A DNA stretch of 64,000 nucleotides from Olleya aquimaris (GTDB lineage: Bacteria > Bacteroidota > Bacteroidia > Flavobacteriales > Flavobacteriaceae), in NCBI RefSeq assembly GCF_003259525.1, contig NZ_QLLO01000002.1, forward strand, positions 248,001 to 312,000, in the 5' to 3' direction. A model generated the notes under the pieces. That model did not search any database. It had not been told where the DNA came from and saw nothing but the letters and a program-made list of their open reading frames with translations. The position numbers and the translations under genes were made by a program. Below are positions 17,622 to 25,819 of the stretch, piece after piece. Each line of letters starts with the position of its first letter. Position 1 is the stretch's first letter.

Positions 17622-18554
17622 ATGCAAGACGGATTATACGCAAAATTTAATACAACAAAAGGCGAAATTTTAGTCGCTTTAGAATTTGAAAAAACACCAG
17701 GAACAGTTGGAAACTTTGTTGCTTTAGCAGAAGGTAATATGGAAAATGCTGTAAAACCTCAAGGGACACCATATTATGATGGTTTAACATTTCACAGAGT
17801 TATTCCAGATTTTATGATTCAAGGTGGTTGTCCTCAAGGTACAGGAAGTGGAAATCCTGGTTATAAGTTTGATGACGAGTTTCACCCTCAATTAAAGCAT
17901 GATGGACCAGGTGTGTTAAGTATGGCTAATGCTGGACCTGGAACCAATGGTAGTCAGTTTTTTATCACACATATTGCAACAGATTGGTTAGATGGTAACC
18001 ATACGGTGTTTGGAAAAGTAGTAGAAGGTCAAGACGTTGTTGATGCTATAGCACAAGGAGATAAAATTGACACATTAGAAATTATTAGAGTAGGTCAAGA
18101 CGCAGAAAATTTTAATGCTATTGAAGCTTTTAGAACTTTTGAAGGCGCTAGAGAAAAACGTATTGCTGCAGAACGTGAAGCAAAACGTGAAGCATTAGAT
18201 AAATTAGCAGCAGGTTTTGAAGAGACTGAAAGCGGTTTACGTTACCAAATTATCCAAAAAGGAAATGGTAAAAAAGCAGAAAAAGGAAACCAAGTATCTG
18301 TACATTATAAAGGTCAACTAGCAGACGGAACAGTGTTTGATAGTTCTTACAAGCGCAACCAACCTTTAGATTTTCAAGTAGGAGTAGGACAAGTTATTTC
18401 TGGTTGGGACGAAGGTATCCAATTATTAAACGTAGGTGATAAAGCACGATTTGTTATTCCTTCAGATTTAGGATATGGAGCAAGAGGTGCAGGAGGAGTC
18501 ATTCCACCAGATGCTATTCTTGTGTTTGATGTCGAGCTTGTAGCTGTTAGTTAA
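17622..18554 (+). CDS. Peptidyl-prolyl cis-trans isomerase, cyclophilin-FKBP fusion
   Basis: 310 residues joining two unrelated prolyl-isomerase folds. The cyclophilin domain (about 1-165) has [13 protein letters not shown], the catalytic-Arg motif, and [12 protein letters not shown] charged helical linker (about 165-205, [19 protein letters not shown]) leads to a C-terminal FKBP domain (about 210-310) with [44 protein letters not shown] and FDVEL. Both active sites look intact. No signal peptide, so probably a cytoplasmic folding catalyst. ATG 17622 is chosen over ATG 17580 because the promoter's -7 box lies between them. Dual-family immunophilins of this order are known from Flavobacterium. 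Confidence 0.92.
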   Translation: MQDGLYAKFNTTKGEILVALEFEKTPGTVGNFVALAEGNMENAVKPQGTPYYDGLTFHRVIPDFMIQGGCPQGTGSGNPGYKFDDEFHPQLKHDGPGVLSMANAGPGTNGSQFFITHIATDWLDGNHTVFGKVVEGQDVVDAIAQGDKIDTLEIIRVGQDAENFNAIEAFRTFEGAREKRIAAEREAKREALDKLAAGFEETESGLRYQIIQKGNGKKAEKGNQVSVHYKGQLADGTVFDSSYKRNQPLDFQVGVGQVISGWDEGIQLLNVGDKARFVIPSDLGYGARGAGGVIPPDAILVFDVELVAVS

Positions 18555-18562
18555 AAAAAAAA

Positions 18563-18596
18563 TGCTTTTGGCTTTTAGCCTTTAGCTATTAGATAA
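18563..18596 (+). repeat. Short 7-bp-period repeat (GCTTTTA/GCTATTA units)
   Basis: Four to five degenerate heptamers (GCTTTTG, GCTTTTA, GCCTTTA, GCTATTA) between the isomerase stop codon and its terminator. Same period as the arrays at 7423 and 17012, third unrelated unit sequence. Confidence 0.5.
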
Positions 18597-18599
18597 AAA

Positions 18600-18642
18600 A
18601 ACCTCAAAAGATTAATTCCAACGTTTCGGAACTTTTGAGGTT
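18600..18642 (+). terminator. Rho-independent terminator of the cyclophilin-FKBP gene
   Basis: Stem AACCTCAAAAG (18600-18610) with CTTTTGAGGTT (18632-18642), a 21-base loop that itself can pair TTCC with GGAA, and a T-rich tail. Confidence 0.8.
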
Positions 18643-18657
18643 TTTTTATTTACTTTT

Positions 18658-19206
18658 ATGCTTATGACTGACCAAGAATTAGAACAGCTTAAATATCCTA
18701 TAGGTGCATTTGATTGTCCAACAACTATTTCAGCGTCTACAATAGAAGCTTGGATTTCTATTTTAGAACATTTTCCAAATAGATTGGAGCAATTAGTGTC
18801 TAATTTTACAGACAAACAATTGGACACACCATACAGACCAAAGGGCTGGACGGTTAGGCAAGTTGTACATCACGTTGCAGATAGTCATCATAATAGTTAC
18901 ACCAGATTTAAATGGGCAATGACTGAGGATAATCCATTAATTAAAGCCTATAACGAAAAAGATTGGGCTAATCAACACGATTATAATCAACCAATTGACG
19001 CCTCATTACTTCATATAAAAGCTGTACATGCTAAATTGGTATACTATGTAAAAGGGTTAAGTTTAGAGCAATTAAATCGTGCTTTCATACATCCAGAAGG
19101 TAATGAAACAGTAGTGTTAAAAGAAAATTTAGGCATTTATGCTTGGCATAGCAACCATCATTATGCGCATATCGAAACGTTAGCAAAACGAGAAGGTTGG
19201 ATTTAA
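18658..19206 (+). CDS. DinB/YfiT-like putative metal-dependent hydrolase or thiol transferase
   Basis: 182 residues, soluble four-helix DinB-superfamily protein. Its length and motifs match the YfiT/BstA group: RFPIG-like start (KYPIGAF), GWTVRQVVHHVADSHHNSY with the first metal His, and the C-terminal pair in YAWHSNHHYAHI. The three His (in HHVADSHHNS and HSNHHYAH) would hold a divalent metal. Bacillus YfiT-like members act as bacillithiol transferases; the substrate here is unknown. Start ATG 18658 or ATG 18664 (two codons in) cannot be separated. It sits in the short stretch between a terminator and a convergent small gene. Confidence 0.85.
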   Translation: MLMTDQELEQLKYPIGAFDCPTTISASTIEAWISILEHFPNRLEQLVSNFTDKQLDTPYRPKGWTVRQVVHHVADSHHNSYTRFKWAMTEDNPLIKAYNEKDWANQHDYNQPIDASLLHIKAVHAKLVYYVKGLSLEQLNRAFIHPEGNETVVLKENLGIYAWHSNHHYAHIETLAKREGWI

Positions 19207-19213
19207 TAAAAAA

Positions 19214-19438
19214 TTAAATAGCAACAATTTTAGAGCTTCTTAGTAGATAAATAACCAATACTGTTAAAAAGCCACTTACCAATAACACGTTAGTCCAATA
19301 AAACGTTTGGTTTCCCCAATGGGACCACATTTTTTTACCCATGACTTTTTGGACATAGCCTTTTGTTAATTTCCAATATACATACGTGAATATTAAAAAC
19401 ATTACTATAGCAATTGTTAATGTCCAAGATTTACTCAT
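19214..19438 (-). CDS. Small two-helix membrane protein, unknown function
   Basis: 74 residues with two strong membrane helices (about 8-22 and 47-66) separated by a basic loop GYVQKVMGKKMWSHWGNQ. No family recognised. The frame fills the space between the convergent DinB-like gene (7-base gap) and the AlkD-like gene upstream, and its composition is that of a real membrane protein, but no other evidence supports it. Confidence 0.6.
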   Translation of the reverse strand: MSKSWTLTIAIVMFLIFTYVYWKLTKGYVQKVMGKKMWSHWGNQTFYWTNVLLVSGFLTVLVIYLLRSSKIVAI

Positions 19439-19525
19439 TTAATAATTAAGTATTGTGTTTTAGTATTTGTAAATAGCAGTTGTTTGACTAGTGTGCTAAT
19501 AAAGATAGCTATTTTTATTTACAAA

Positions 19526-20170
19526 TCATTTTTTCAATTTAGCGACTTCAATAGCAATAAATTCTGGTAAATAACTTGGTGTACAGTTTTTTGGTACTAT
19601 GTCATCTTTATATAGTCCAGTAGATTCTCCAATTGCTATACATCTATCTCGGTATTTCTCCTCCCATTTGCCAATTTGTCCAGCAGTATAATTCATAGCC
19701 CATTGTACTTCGGGTTGCTCTGACATTAAATTTTTTTCAATAGCCTTTAATAAATATTCTGTATTGCTATGTTTGGTGTTACCCATCCATCTTAACCTAG
19801 CTTGATAATACCAAAACACTCGTCTTTGTAGGGTAGATGGGCTGTGCTCCCAAGATTCAATTAAAGTAATTAACTGTTTGCTTTTGGTTAATTGATTTGC
19901 AATTAGCCAATCCATTAAATGGATTTGTTCTTCTGGATTATGATTCTGTATGTCTGTATCTAGTTTGTTAATTACATTTTGATCTAATTGCTTATTATCA
20001 AGAATTAAAATAGCCAGTTGTCTAGCCATAAAATGACCAGTAGACCAAAGTTGTAAAGCTAAATCATGATCTTTTTTTATAGTTTTAGCAATGGTTCTTA
20101 AATCGCCTAATTTAGTCGTCTCTTTGTCAATGGTATTAAATATTTGCTTTGCTTTTGGTGATAGTTTCAT
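19526..20170 (-). CDS. DNA alkylation repair protein (AlkD-like HEAT-repeat family)
   Basis: 214 residues, all helical, of the AlkC/AlkD HEAT-like repeat family that removes alkylated bases from DNA. Motifs seen: DHDLALQLWSTGHFMARQLAI near residue 35-55, DWLIANQLTKS, SPSTLQRRVFWYYQARLRW and EVQWAMNYTAGQIG, which line the DNA groove in the family. No signal peptide. It lies 76 bases downstream of the BLUF photoreceptor gene on the same strand, so a light-linked co-expression is possible but unproven. True AlkD residues for catalysis cannot be verified by eye, so only the family is claimed. Confidence 0.82.
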   Translation of the reverse strand: MKLSPKAKQIFNTIDKETTKLGDLRTIAKTIKKDHDLALQLWSTGHFMARQLAILILDNKQLDQNVINKLDTDIQNHNPEEQIHLMDWLIANQLTKSKQLITLIESWEHSPSTLQRRVFWYYQARLRWMGNTKHSNTEYLLKAIEKNLMSEQPEVQWAMNYTAGQIGKWEEKYRDRCIAIGESTGLYKDDIVPKNCTPSYLPEFIAIEVAKLKK

Positions 20171-20246
20171 GTTTTGACAAGGACTTAAAATGTGATTTTT
20201 ATATTTTAAAAACTAAATTAAGTAAAACAGTTAAAATATAAAACGT

Positions 20247-20681
20247 TTAGATTTTTTTTAAGTGATTGTTTTTACCATCACTTAAAATTTTACGGACAGT
20301 TGCCCAAAAACTTAATAAAGAGCCAGTAGAGGTATCTGACAAAGAGGATAATAACATCAGATTGTTAGTGTGCTGTTTTAAGTTTTCGTTTTCTGGTTTA
20401 TGAAAAGCCATATTCCATTCTGGAAAATAACGTTTATCCACGTTATTTTCCCAAAGTAGAGTGACATTATGATGTCTATTGTCTGCCTTTATTTTATCGT
20501 AAACCTCTAATACATCCTTTTTTTTACCCTCTAAAATTTGTACAAATCTTTTATTATGAAAAATAAGACACCCTGTAATATTTCTTGAATTGTTAATGAA
20601 ATTAGAAGTTGCTAATATATTTTCAAGATCTTCCTGAACTAATTCAAGAACAGATTTAGAGTGGTAATTTAGTTGGTACAT
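20247..20681 (-). CDS. BLUF-domain blue-light photoreceptor
   Basis: 144-residue single-domain flavin photoreceptor. Key residues Y6, N30, Q48, W89 and M91 have exactly the spacing of Slr1694/PixD (Y8, N32, Q50, W91, M93). The motifs YQLNYHSKS, RNITGCLIF, FVQILEG and FPEWNMAF fit the fold, with FAD bound near N30 and Q48. ATG 20681 is chosen over ATG 20708 because it puts the reactive Tyr at position 6, as in other short BLUF proteins. A C-terminal extension of about 40 residues follows the fold. No enzymatic output domain is present, so it must signal through a partner. Confidence 0.93.
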   Translation of the reverse strand: MYQLNYHSKSVLELVQEDLENILATSNFINNSRNITGCLIFHNKRFVQILEGKKKDVLEVYDKIKADNRHHNVTLLWENNVDKRYFPEWNMAFHKPENENLKQHTNNLMLLSSLSDTSTGSLLSFWATVRKILSDGKNNHLKKI

Positions 20682-20855
20682 ATAGTGGTTTAATCGTTGT
20701 ATATACACGCGATTAATTGTTGGTTAATAGCTAGTATTAAGACTAAGGTAACAATATATATTCAACTTTGTAGAAAACTAAGGGTTTTTTATTTTGATTT
20801 ATAGAGTCAAGTATGATTTTATTTGAGATTAGTTTTACTAGTAAATAATAAATGG

Positions 20856-21386
20856 TTACTTGATATATTCATTCAAAAACTTATACCTTAAATAGCTTAA
20901 TCGACTTCTTAAAAACTCGATGTCTTGTCTTGATAAATGGTCTACAATAATTTTTATATTCCATTGTTTTGAAGAGGATATTACTAAATAAATAAAATCA
21001 CTTCCAGTCGAATCGCTTCCTATATTTACACTATCATCAATGTAGATATTTGTTAGGTTTTGTAATTGTCGTGTTCTGTAAAAAGGTAAGCATCCATGTT
21101 TTACTTTAATAAAATTTTTGGAGAAAATTATTATTGTTTTAGAATGTAAATGAAAGGCGAAAAATAGAACTAGACCTAAAATAAGGCTTAATACAATTGG
21201 CGAAGCATTTTCTGGTTGCTTATATAATAAAAAGCTTATTACAAAAATTGCAAATCCAAATAATAAGATTCTCAAAAAGGTGCTCATATTCCTTTTAAGT
21301 CTAAAACCAGGAATTGATATTTTATAAGCATCACGTAAGTTGGTGATTTTTATGTCAGAACCTTTTAAGATATCGGGATTTTGCAT
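20856..21386 (-). CDS. Hypothetical membrane protein, two helices and a soluble C-terminal domain
   Basis: 176 residues. Two adjacent membrane helices (about 37-55 and 64-82) split a short N-terminal cytoplasmic part from a C-terminal domain rich in beta strand (IIIFSKNFIKVKHGCLPFYRTRQLQNLTNIYIDD) and ending in helix. The layout resembles bacterial PH-like membrane proteins, but I cannot confirm that family. It is 25 bases downstream of the polytopic membrane protein gene and shares its strand, so it could be in the same transcript. Confidence 0.6.
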   Translation of the reverse strand: MQNPDILKGSDIKITNLRDAYKISIPGFRLKRNMSTFLRILLFGFAIFVISFLLYKQPENASPIVLSLILGLVLFFAFHLHSKTIIIFSKNFIKVKHGCLPFYRTRQLQNLTNIYIDDSVNIGSDSTGSDFIYLVISSSKQWNIKIIVDHLSRQDIEFLRSRLSYLRYKFLNEYIK

Positions 21387-21411
21387 TACTCAAAAATATT
21401 AAACTAATATA

Positions 21412-22419
21412 TTAGTTTTTCTTATAGTTTTTAATAGAGAAGACTTCTTTTATGGTTAAAGCATTTAAAGGAAACTCTAAAAACACATGTAAAAAGCTTA
21501 AAAAGAATAATGCGATAAGTCCAGTTTTGTAATCATATACATATAATGCAACAGACAATATCCAAATGGCAAGTATTAATATTCCTTTTTGTTTAGATAT
21601 GGCTTTTTTCCAACCTATTACAGAGGTTTTAGAAAACCAATTTAGATAATGATAGGTATACGCAAAGCCAATAAAAATTTGAATTTTTAAACCCACCTCA
21701 GAGAGTGCATAAAATTTTCCGTTTTGTATTTGATTTAAAAACTCTGCAATTTTAGAATTTACTCCCATCATGTTGCTTTCTATGTATGTGTCAATAGCAC
21801 TTTGGTTTAGGTTGTAACTGGTAGCATCTATCGGAATTAACCAAATAACAAATGGTATGCAAAGCATTACTAAGCCTAATACATAACCATAACTACTTTT
21901 AGCTTTTAAGGCACCAAAAACAATAAATAAAAATGTAAATAAATACACATGAATCAAAGTTGGTAAAAATAATCCAACTATAAAAAGTGATTTTGGCACA
22001 TAAAAGGTTAGGGTAATAGCTGTGATAATGGCTAAAAATAATACTAAAAATAAATGCTTTACTTTACTTACAAATATTAAACCTACCGCTAGAAAAAAAC
22101 CAATAAGTAACAACGCGTTAGTGTTTCTGTTTACTAGTTTAAGTACATCATCTAACGCATTTGTTAACCCTAAATCCAGAAACTTGTAAATTGGGTAAAT
22201 AGCTAATATAAAAGGGAAAAGTATAAAAAAGTAAATCCACTTTTTATTACTTTTTACAAAGTAGTTACGCTCTTTTAACCAGTTAATTTCGGTTAGGTAA
22301 TGTAATGGACCTAAAATGGCATAGGAAAACAAAAACAATTCAAAAGGTAATTTGATAGCTACCAATAATGAAATTACTATTAAGGCAATATTTAGTAAGT
22401 CTATCGTCTTGGTGTTCAC
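21412..22419 (-). CDS. Polytopic membrane protein with conserved-looking intramembrane histidines, unknown
   Basis: 335 residues, about nine hydrophobic helices. Histidines sit at or in helices: H40 in GPLHYLTE, H157 in LPTLIHVYLF, H257 in YTYHYLNWF and H311 in SFLHVFLEF, two of them close to Glu (E44, E315). This pattern recalls membrane metal or haem proteins such as four-His carotenoid dioxygenases of the Brp/Blh type, but the usual Blh motifs are not seen, so that family is not claimed. It lies upstream of the small membrane protein and two genes upstream of the BLUF receptor. Confidence 0.65.
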   Translation of the reverse strand: MNTKTIDLLNIALIVISLLVAIKLPFELFLFSYAILGPLHYLTEINWLKERNYFVKSNKKWIYFFILFPFILAIYPIYKFLDLGLTNALDDVLKLVNRNTNALLLIGFFLAVGLIFVSKVKHLFLVLFLAIITAITLTFYVPKSLFIVGLFLPTLIHVYLFTFLFIVFGALKAKSSYGYVLGLVMLCIPFVIWLIPIDATSYNLNQSAIDTYIESNMMGVNSKIAEFLNQIQNGKFYALSEVGLKIQIFIGFAYTYHYLNWFSKTSVIGWKKAISKQKGILILAIWILSVALYVYDYKTGLIALFFLSFLHVFLEFPLNALTIKEVFSIKNYKKN

Positions 22420-22545
22420 TTAGTTAAAACGGTTGGTTAATAGCAGTAATTTACTAAAATTATAATTCCTAAGGGACTTATTCTAATTTAAACGTTTGAA
22501 AATAAAGTTTGATACTAGCTAGTTTTCATCTTAAAACCAAGACTA

Positions 22546-23217
22546 TTATAAAACCGAAATAAAAGTATTAATCCCTTTAGTAGCAATCTCTGGGATTACT
22601 GTTAAGGATTTTGTACTAGAAATAGATGGATTTGGATCTATATAAAATTTTGGTACATCTTGTGGTACAAAATGCATTAAACTTGCAGCTGGATATACTT
22701 GTAATGATGTGCCTATTATTAATAATTTGTCTGCTGTAGAGCAAATGTTAATTGCTTTTTCCATTAGTGGGACCTCTTCACCAAACCAAACAATATGCGG
22801 TCTTAATTGGTGTCCGTGTTTATCCACATCTCCTAAATTTAGATCTGTTTTCCAATCTAAAATAAAATTTTCATCTCTAGTACTTCTTACTTTTAGTAAC
22901 TCGCCATGTAGATGTATAACATTAGTACTACCTGCACGTTCATGTAAATCGTCAATATTTTGAGTAATAATGGTTACTTTAAAGTGTTTTTCTAGGTTTG
23001 CAAGTTCAAGATGTGCTTGGTTGGGACTCACTTGTAATAATTGACGTCTACGTTGATTGTAAAATTCTAAAACTAATTCTGGGTTAGAAGCAAACCCTTT
23101 TGGAGAGGCTACTTGCATGACGTCATGATCTTCCCACAGACCGTCTTCGCCTCTAAACGTTTTGATACCACTTTCGGCACTCATACCTGCACCAGTTAAT
23201 ACCACTAAATGTTTCAT
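22546..23217 (-). CDS. cobB: NAD-dependent protein deacylase of the sirtuin (Sir2) family
   Basis: 223-residue class III sirtuin removing acyl groups from lysines with NAD+. Motifs: GAGMSAESGI for NAD binding, FRGEDGLWE, TQNIDDLHERAG, the catalytic His in VIHLHGEL, and GTSLQVYPAASL. FYNQRRRQL contains the Tyr-x2-Arg that recognises acidic acyl chains (succinyl, malonyl), as in E. coli CobB. ATG 23217 is chosen, not the GTG three codons upstream. The four zinc cysteines found between the catalytic His and the VWFGE motif in most sirtuins are absent here. No operon partner. Confidence 0.92.
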   Translation of the reverse strand: MKHLVVLTGAGMSAESGIKTFRGEDGLWEDHDVMQVASPKGFASNPELVLEFYNQRRRQLLQVSPNQAHLELANLEKHFKVTIITQNIDDLHERAGSTNVIHLHGELLKVRSTRDENFILDWKTDLNLGDVDKHGHQLRPHIVWFGEEVPLMEKAINICSTADKLLIIGTSLQVYPAASLMHFVPQDVPKFYIDPNPSISSTKSLTVIPEIATKGINTFISVL

Positions 23218-23319
23218 AATTTTCACTACATTTGATATAAGTTATAAACTTAAGATTAATTCCCTTTAATATCTTAATGCTTAGTAAAAATAAGTCATTC
23301 ATTTTTAAAAAATTAATCC

Positions 23320-24141
23320 ATGAAAACCTTCAAGTATTTTTTCCTTTTTATTGCTTTAACTGTAATTACTAGTTGTACAGAAGATGATGCACCAGAAGTT
23401 GTTACACAAGTAGATTCTAGATTATTTACTATTGCTAGTTATAATAATTCAGGAATTTTTGGTTCTGCCAATTTTATTAAAAATTCCAACAACACAGTTA
23501 CTATTCAAATTAATGTAGTAGGTACAACTGATGCTGTATTGTATCCAGCGCATATCCATTTTAATACTGCTGCAGAATCTGGTGCAATAGCTGTAAGTTT
23601 AGAGTCTGTAAATGGTACAACAGGACAAAGTGAAACCACTTTTAGCACGCTAGATGATGGTACGCCAATTTCTTATGAAGCGTTATTAGATTATGATGGA
23701 CATTTTGTCATTCATCAAAGTGAAACTAATAATGCAATTGTTGCCCAATCTGATATCGGTCAAAATGAATTAACAACAAACACAGTAACCTATCCACTTA
23801 ACCAGGTAGATTTAACAGACGCGTCTGGTAGTATCACATTTACAGAGCGTGTTAATGGTGAAGCTTTAGCTGAAATTAATCTAACAGGAAGCCCAGCAGG
23901 AGGCATAAATCCAGCACATATCCATGCAGGAAGCGTAGCAACTGCACCAGGTGCTATATTATTTACGTTTACTTCTGTAGATGGAACAAGCGGAATAAGT
24001 AGAACTAATGTTGATGCATTAAATGACGGAACACCATTTGGATATAATGATATTTTGTCAATAGATGGTTACGTCAATGTGCATTTAAGTGCGACCAATT
24101 TAGGCTTTTTGATTGCCCAAGGAAATATTGGTGCTAATTAA
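23320..24141 (+). CDS. CHRD-domain lipoprotein with two tandem repeats
   Basis: 273 residues exported as a lipoprotein: the lipobox in TVITSC puts the lipid Cys at 19. Two CHRD-like beta domains follow (about 35-150 and 155-273). Each has a PAHIH, a GT-rich strand (SVNGTTGQSET.. and SVDGTSGISRT..), a DDGTP/NDGTPFGYNDIL strand, a DG(H/Y)..VH segment and a closing AQ.(D/N)IGQN/IGAN. CHRD proteins are extracellular or surface proteins of unclear function (named from chordin). The two copies differ enough to be an old duplication. Confidence 0.85.
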   Translation: MKTFKYFFLFIALTVITSCTEDDAPEVVTQVDSRLFTIASYNNSGIFGSANFIKNSNNTVTIQINVVGTTDAVLYPAHIHFNTAAESGAIAVSLESVNGTTGQSETTFSTLDDGTPISYEALLDYDGHFVIHQSETNNAIVAQSDIGQNELTTNTVTYPLNQVDLTDASGSITFTERVNGEALAEINLTGSPAGGINPAHIHAGSVATAPGAILFTFTSVDGTSGISRTNVDALNDGTPFGYNDILSIDGYVNVHLSATNLGFLIAQGNIGAN

Positions 24142-24163
24142 TTACCTATTTAAAAGTATAGCT

Positions 24164-24194
24164 AAAACCTGATGAAAAACCATCAGTTTTTTTT
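24164..24194 (+). terminator. Terminator of the CHRD lipoprotein gene
   Basis: CTGATG (24169-24174) pairs with CATCAG (24181-24186); an outer AAAA/TTTT pair extends it with one bulged C. A T-tract follows at once. Confidence 0.7.
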
Positions 24195-24205
24195 ATTTTT
24201 AAAGC

Positions 24206-24865
24206 ATGGTAGATATTACATTATTACAACATCTTGAAACCTATCTAACAGAACATAGGTTAGCACGTTTTGAACAGGTATTAAACCAACGTACCAAACA
24301 TTTTACAGTTGCTACAGAAGATGTATATCAATTACATAATACTAGTGCAGTTATCCGTAGTTGTGATGTGTTTGGTATCCAGGAGGTAAATATTATAGAG
24401 GAAACCAATTCGAAACGTATTGACCGAGAGATTGCAATGGGAGCACAGAAATGGGTAGATTTAAACCGGTTTCATTCAGTAAAAGATTGCATCAAAACCT
24501 TAAAACAAAAAGGCTATCAAATAGTAGCTACTACACCACATGCAGAGGATTGTGAGTTGTATGATTTTGATGTGACTAAAAAATCTTGCTTTTTCTTTGG
24601 AAGAGAAACCCAAGGATTATCTGAAGAGGTTTTAAAACAAGCCGATTGCTTTTTAAAAATACCTATGGTAGGTTTTACCGAAAGTTTAAACATATCTGTT
24701 AGTGCTGCAATAATATTACAACATGTCACTTCTAAATTAAAGAAAACTGATATAGATTGGCAATTAACTGAAACCGAAAAGCAAGAAAAAAAATTAGATT
24801 GGTGTAAAAAAACGATTAAAAGCTATGATGAGATTGTCGAACGTTTTTACGAAACTAACCAATAA
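24206..24865 (+). CDS. trmH: tRNA (guanosine(18)-2'-O)-methyltransferase TrmH, SPOUT family
   Basis: 219 residues. The three SpoU motifs are clear: motif 1 in HNTSAVIRSCDVFG, motif 2 in FFGRETQGLSEEVL, motif 3 in IPMVGFTESLNISVSAAI, giving the knotted SAM-binding site. The short N-terminal region and the helical C-terminal extension (KLDWCKKTIKSYDEIVERF) match TrmH over the rRNA methylase RlmB, so Gm18 of tRNA is the likely target. Its stop is directly next to the stop of the convergent gene, leaving no spacer for a terminator. Confidence 0.9.
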   Translation: MVDITLLQHLETYLTEHRLARFEQVLNQRTKHFTVATEDVYQLHNTSAVIRSCDVFGIQEVNIIEETNSKRIDREIAMGAQKWVDLNRFHSVKDCIKTLKQKGYQIVATTPHAEDCELYDFDVTKKSCFFFGRETQGLSEEVLKQADCFLKIPMVGFTESLNISVSAAIILQHVTSKLKKTDIDWQLTETEKQEKKLDWCKKTIKSYDEIVERFYETNQ

Positions 24866-25711
24866 TTAAATTCGTTTTTTGCGACCACGATTTAATACCT
24901 TATATTCCTCGTAACATTCACTAATAGCATCTAATATTTGAAGGTCATTAGCAGTAGTTACAAATTCTTCCGAGTAGTTACATTGACTAACAATTTCGTC
25001 TAAATCCACTTTATTAACGCCCAATAATGCAGTTAGCATTTCTCTATCAAAACGTGCAGCCAAGGTGTTTCGGATGTTGTCATCCTCTTTCATCTTTTTA
25101 AGCTTACGTAACTCTGTTCCTTTTTTACTAAAGGTATTGTATAAAAAGTCTAACGGATTAAAAATAGAACCCAATACCTTAGTAACTGCACTAGGTTGTT
25201 TTTTGCCAGCTTCATAACCATTAGATAATCCAGAAATACTGTATCTATAATTGGTATTGATGTTTACTTGTTTAACATCTACTTCAAGGTATCCTGTTAA
25301 TTTAAGTCCTGTGACTACAACTTCTTCTAAAGCCAAAGCCAGCTCTGTTAATGTAATGGTCGATTTTTCAATTTTATCAACCCAATCATTAGTCACTTTT
25401 ACTTTTATAGATTTAAACCCTAAGTAGGAGAGGTGAAGCGTATCATTAGCTTTAGCACGTAATTCAAATTCTCCTTTAGCATTAGTTGCAGTACCAATAA
25501 CTTGGGTTAAATTGACAATATTTACGTTTTCTAAAGGTTGTTTTGAAGTGGCATCAATAATAATTCCTTTAACCGTAGAATCTGATTTAACAGCAGTAGA
25601 ATCTGTAATTTTTTTAACGGTAGTCTCTGCTGATGTGTTTTCTTTTTTATCTTGAGAAAATGCAAAAGTGGTGATGAAACTAAAAAGGAAAATATATAGG
25701 TACTGCTTCAT
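24866..25711 (-). CDS. Carboxypeptidase-regulatory-like domain protein, exported
   Basis: 281 residues with a signal peptide (1-20, ending FAFSQ). A Ser/Thr/Asp/Glu-rich spacer leads to a CarboxypepD_reg-like beta domain (about 45-140): VKGIIIDATSKQPLENVNIV, GTATNAKGEFELRA and LHLSYLGFKSIKV, the start seen in TonB receptors and surface proteins. The domain after it (about 145-281) is helical, with several charged stretches (KKMKEDDNIRNTL). It lacks a plug or barrel, so it is not a receptor. Likely periplasmic; role unknown. Confidence 0.75.
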   Translation of the reverse strand: MKQYLYIFLFSFITTFAFSQDKKENTSAETTVKKITDSTAVKSDSTVKGIIIDATSKQPLENVNIVNLTQVIGTATNAKGEFELRAKANDTLHLSYLGFKSIKVKVTNDWVDKIEKSTITLTELALALEEVVVTGLKLTGYLEVDVKQVNINTNYRYSISGLSNGYEAGKKQPSAVTKVLGSIFNPLDFLYNTFSKKGTELRKLKKMKEDDNIRNTLAARFDREMLTALLGVNKVDLDEIVSQCNYSEEFVTTANDLQILDAISECYEEYKVLNRGRKKRI

Positions 25712-25741
25712 TGATGTAAATTCAGATATAAAAATAATAAA

Positions 25742-25765
25742 GAAAACGCTAAAAATAGCGTCTTC
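25742..25765 (-). terminator. Terminator of the DEAD-box helicase gene
   Basis: Stem GAAAACGCTA (25742-25751) with TAGCGTCTTC (25756-25765), one mismatch. Lies in the minus-strand downstream space of the helicase, with A/T-rich tails. Confidence 0.7.
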
Positions 25766-25819
25766 TTTTATTTTTGACTAAATATTAACAGAAAGGTTTA
25801 ACGTTATAATAGTTATAAA

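Noticed and set aside
24866-25711. TonB-dependent receptor fragment
   Set aside because: It has the carboxypeptidase-regulatory-like start but no plug or barrel, and is complete with signal peptide and stop, so not a truncated receptor.
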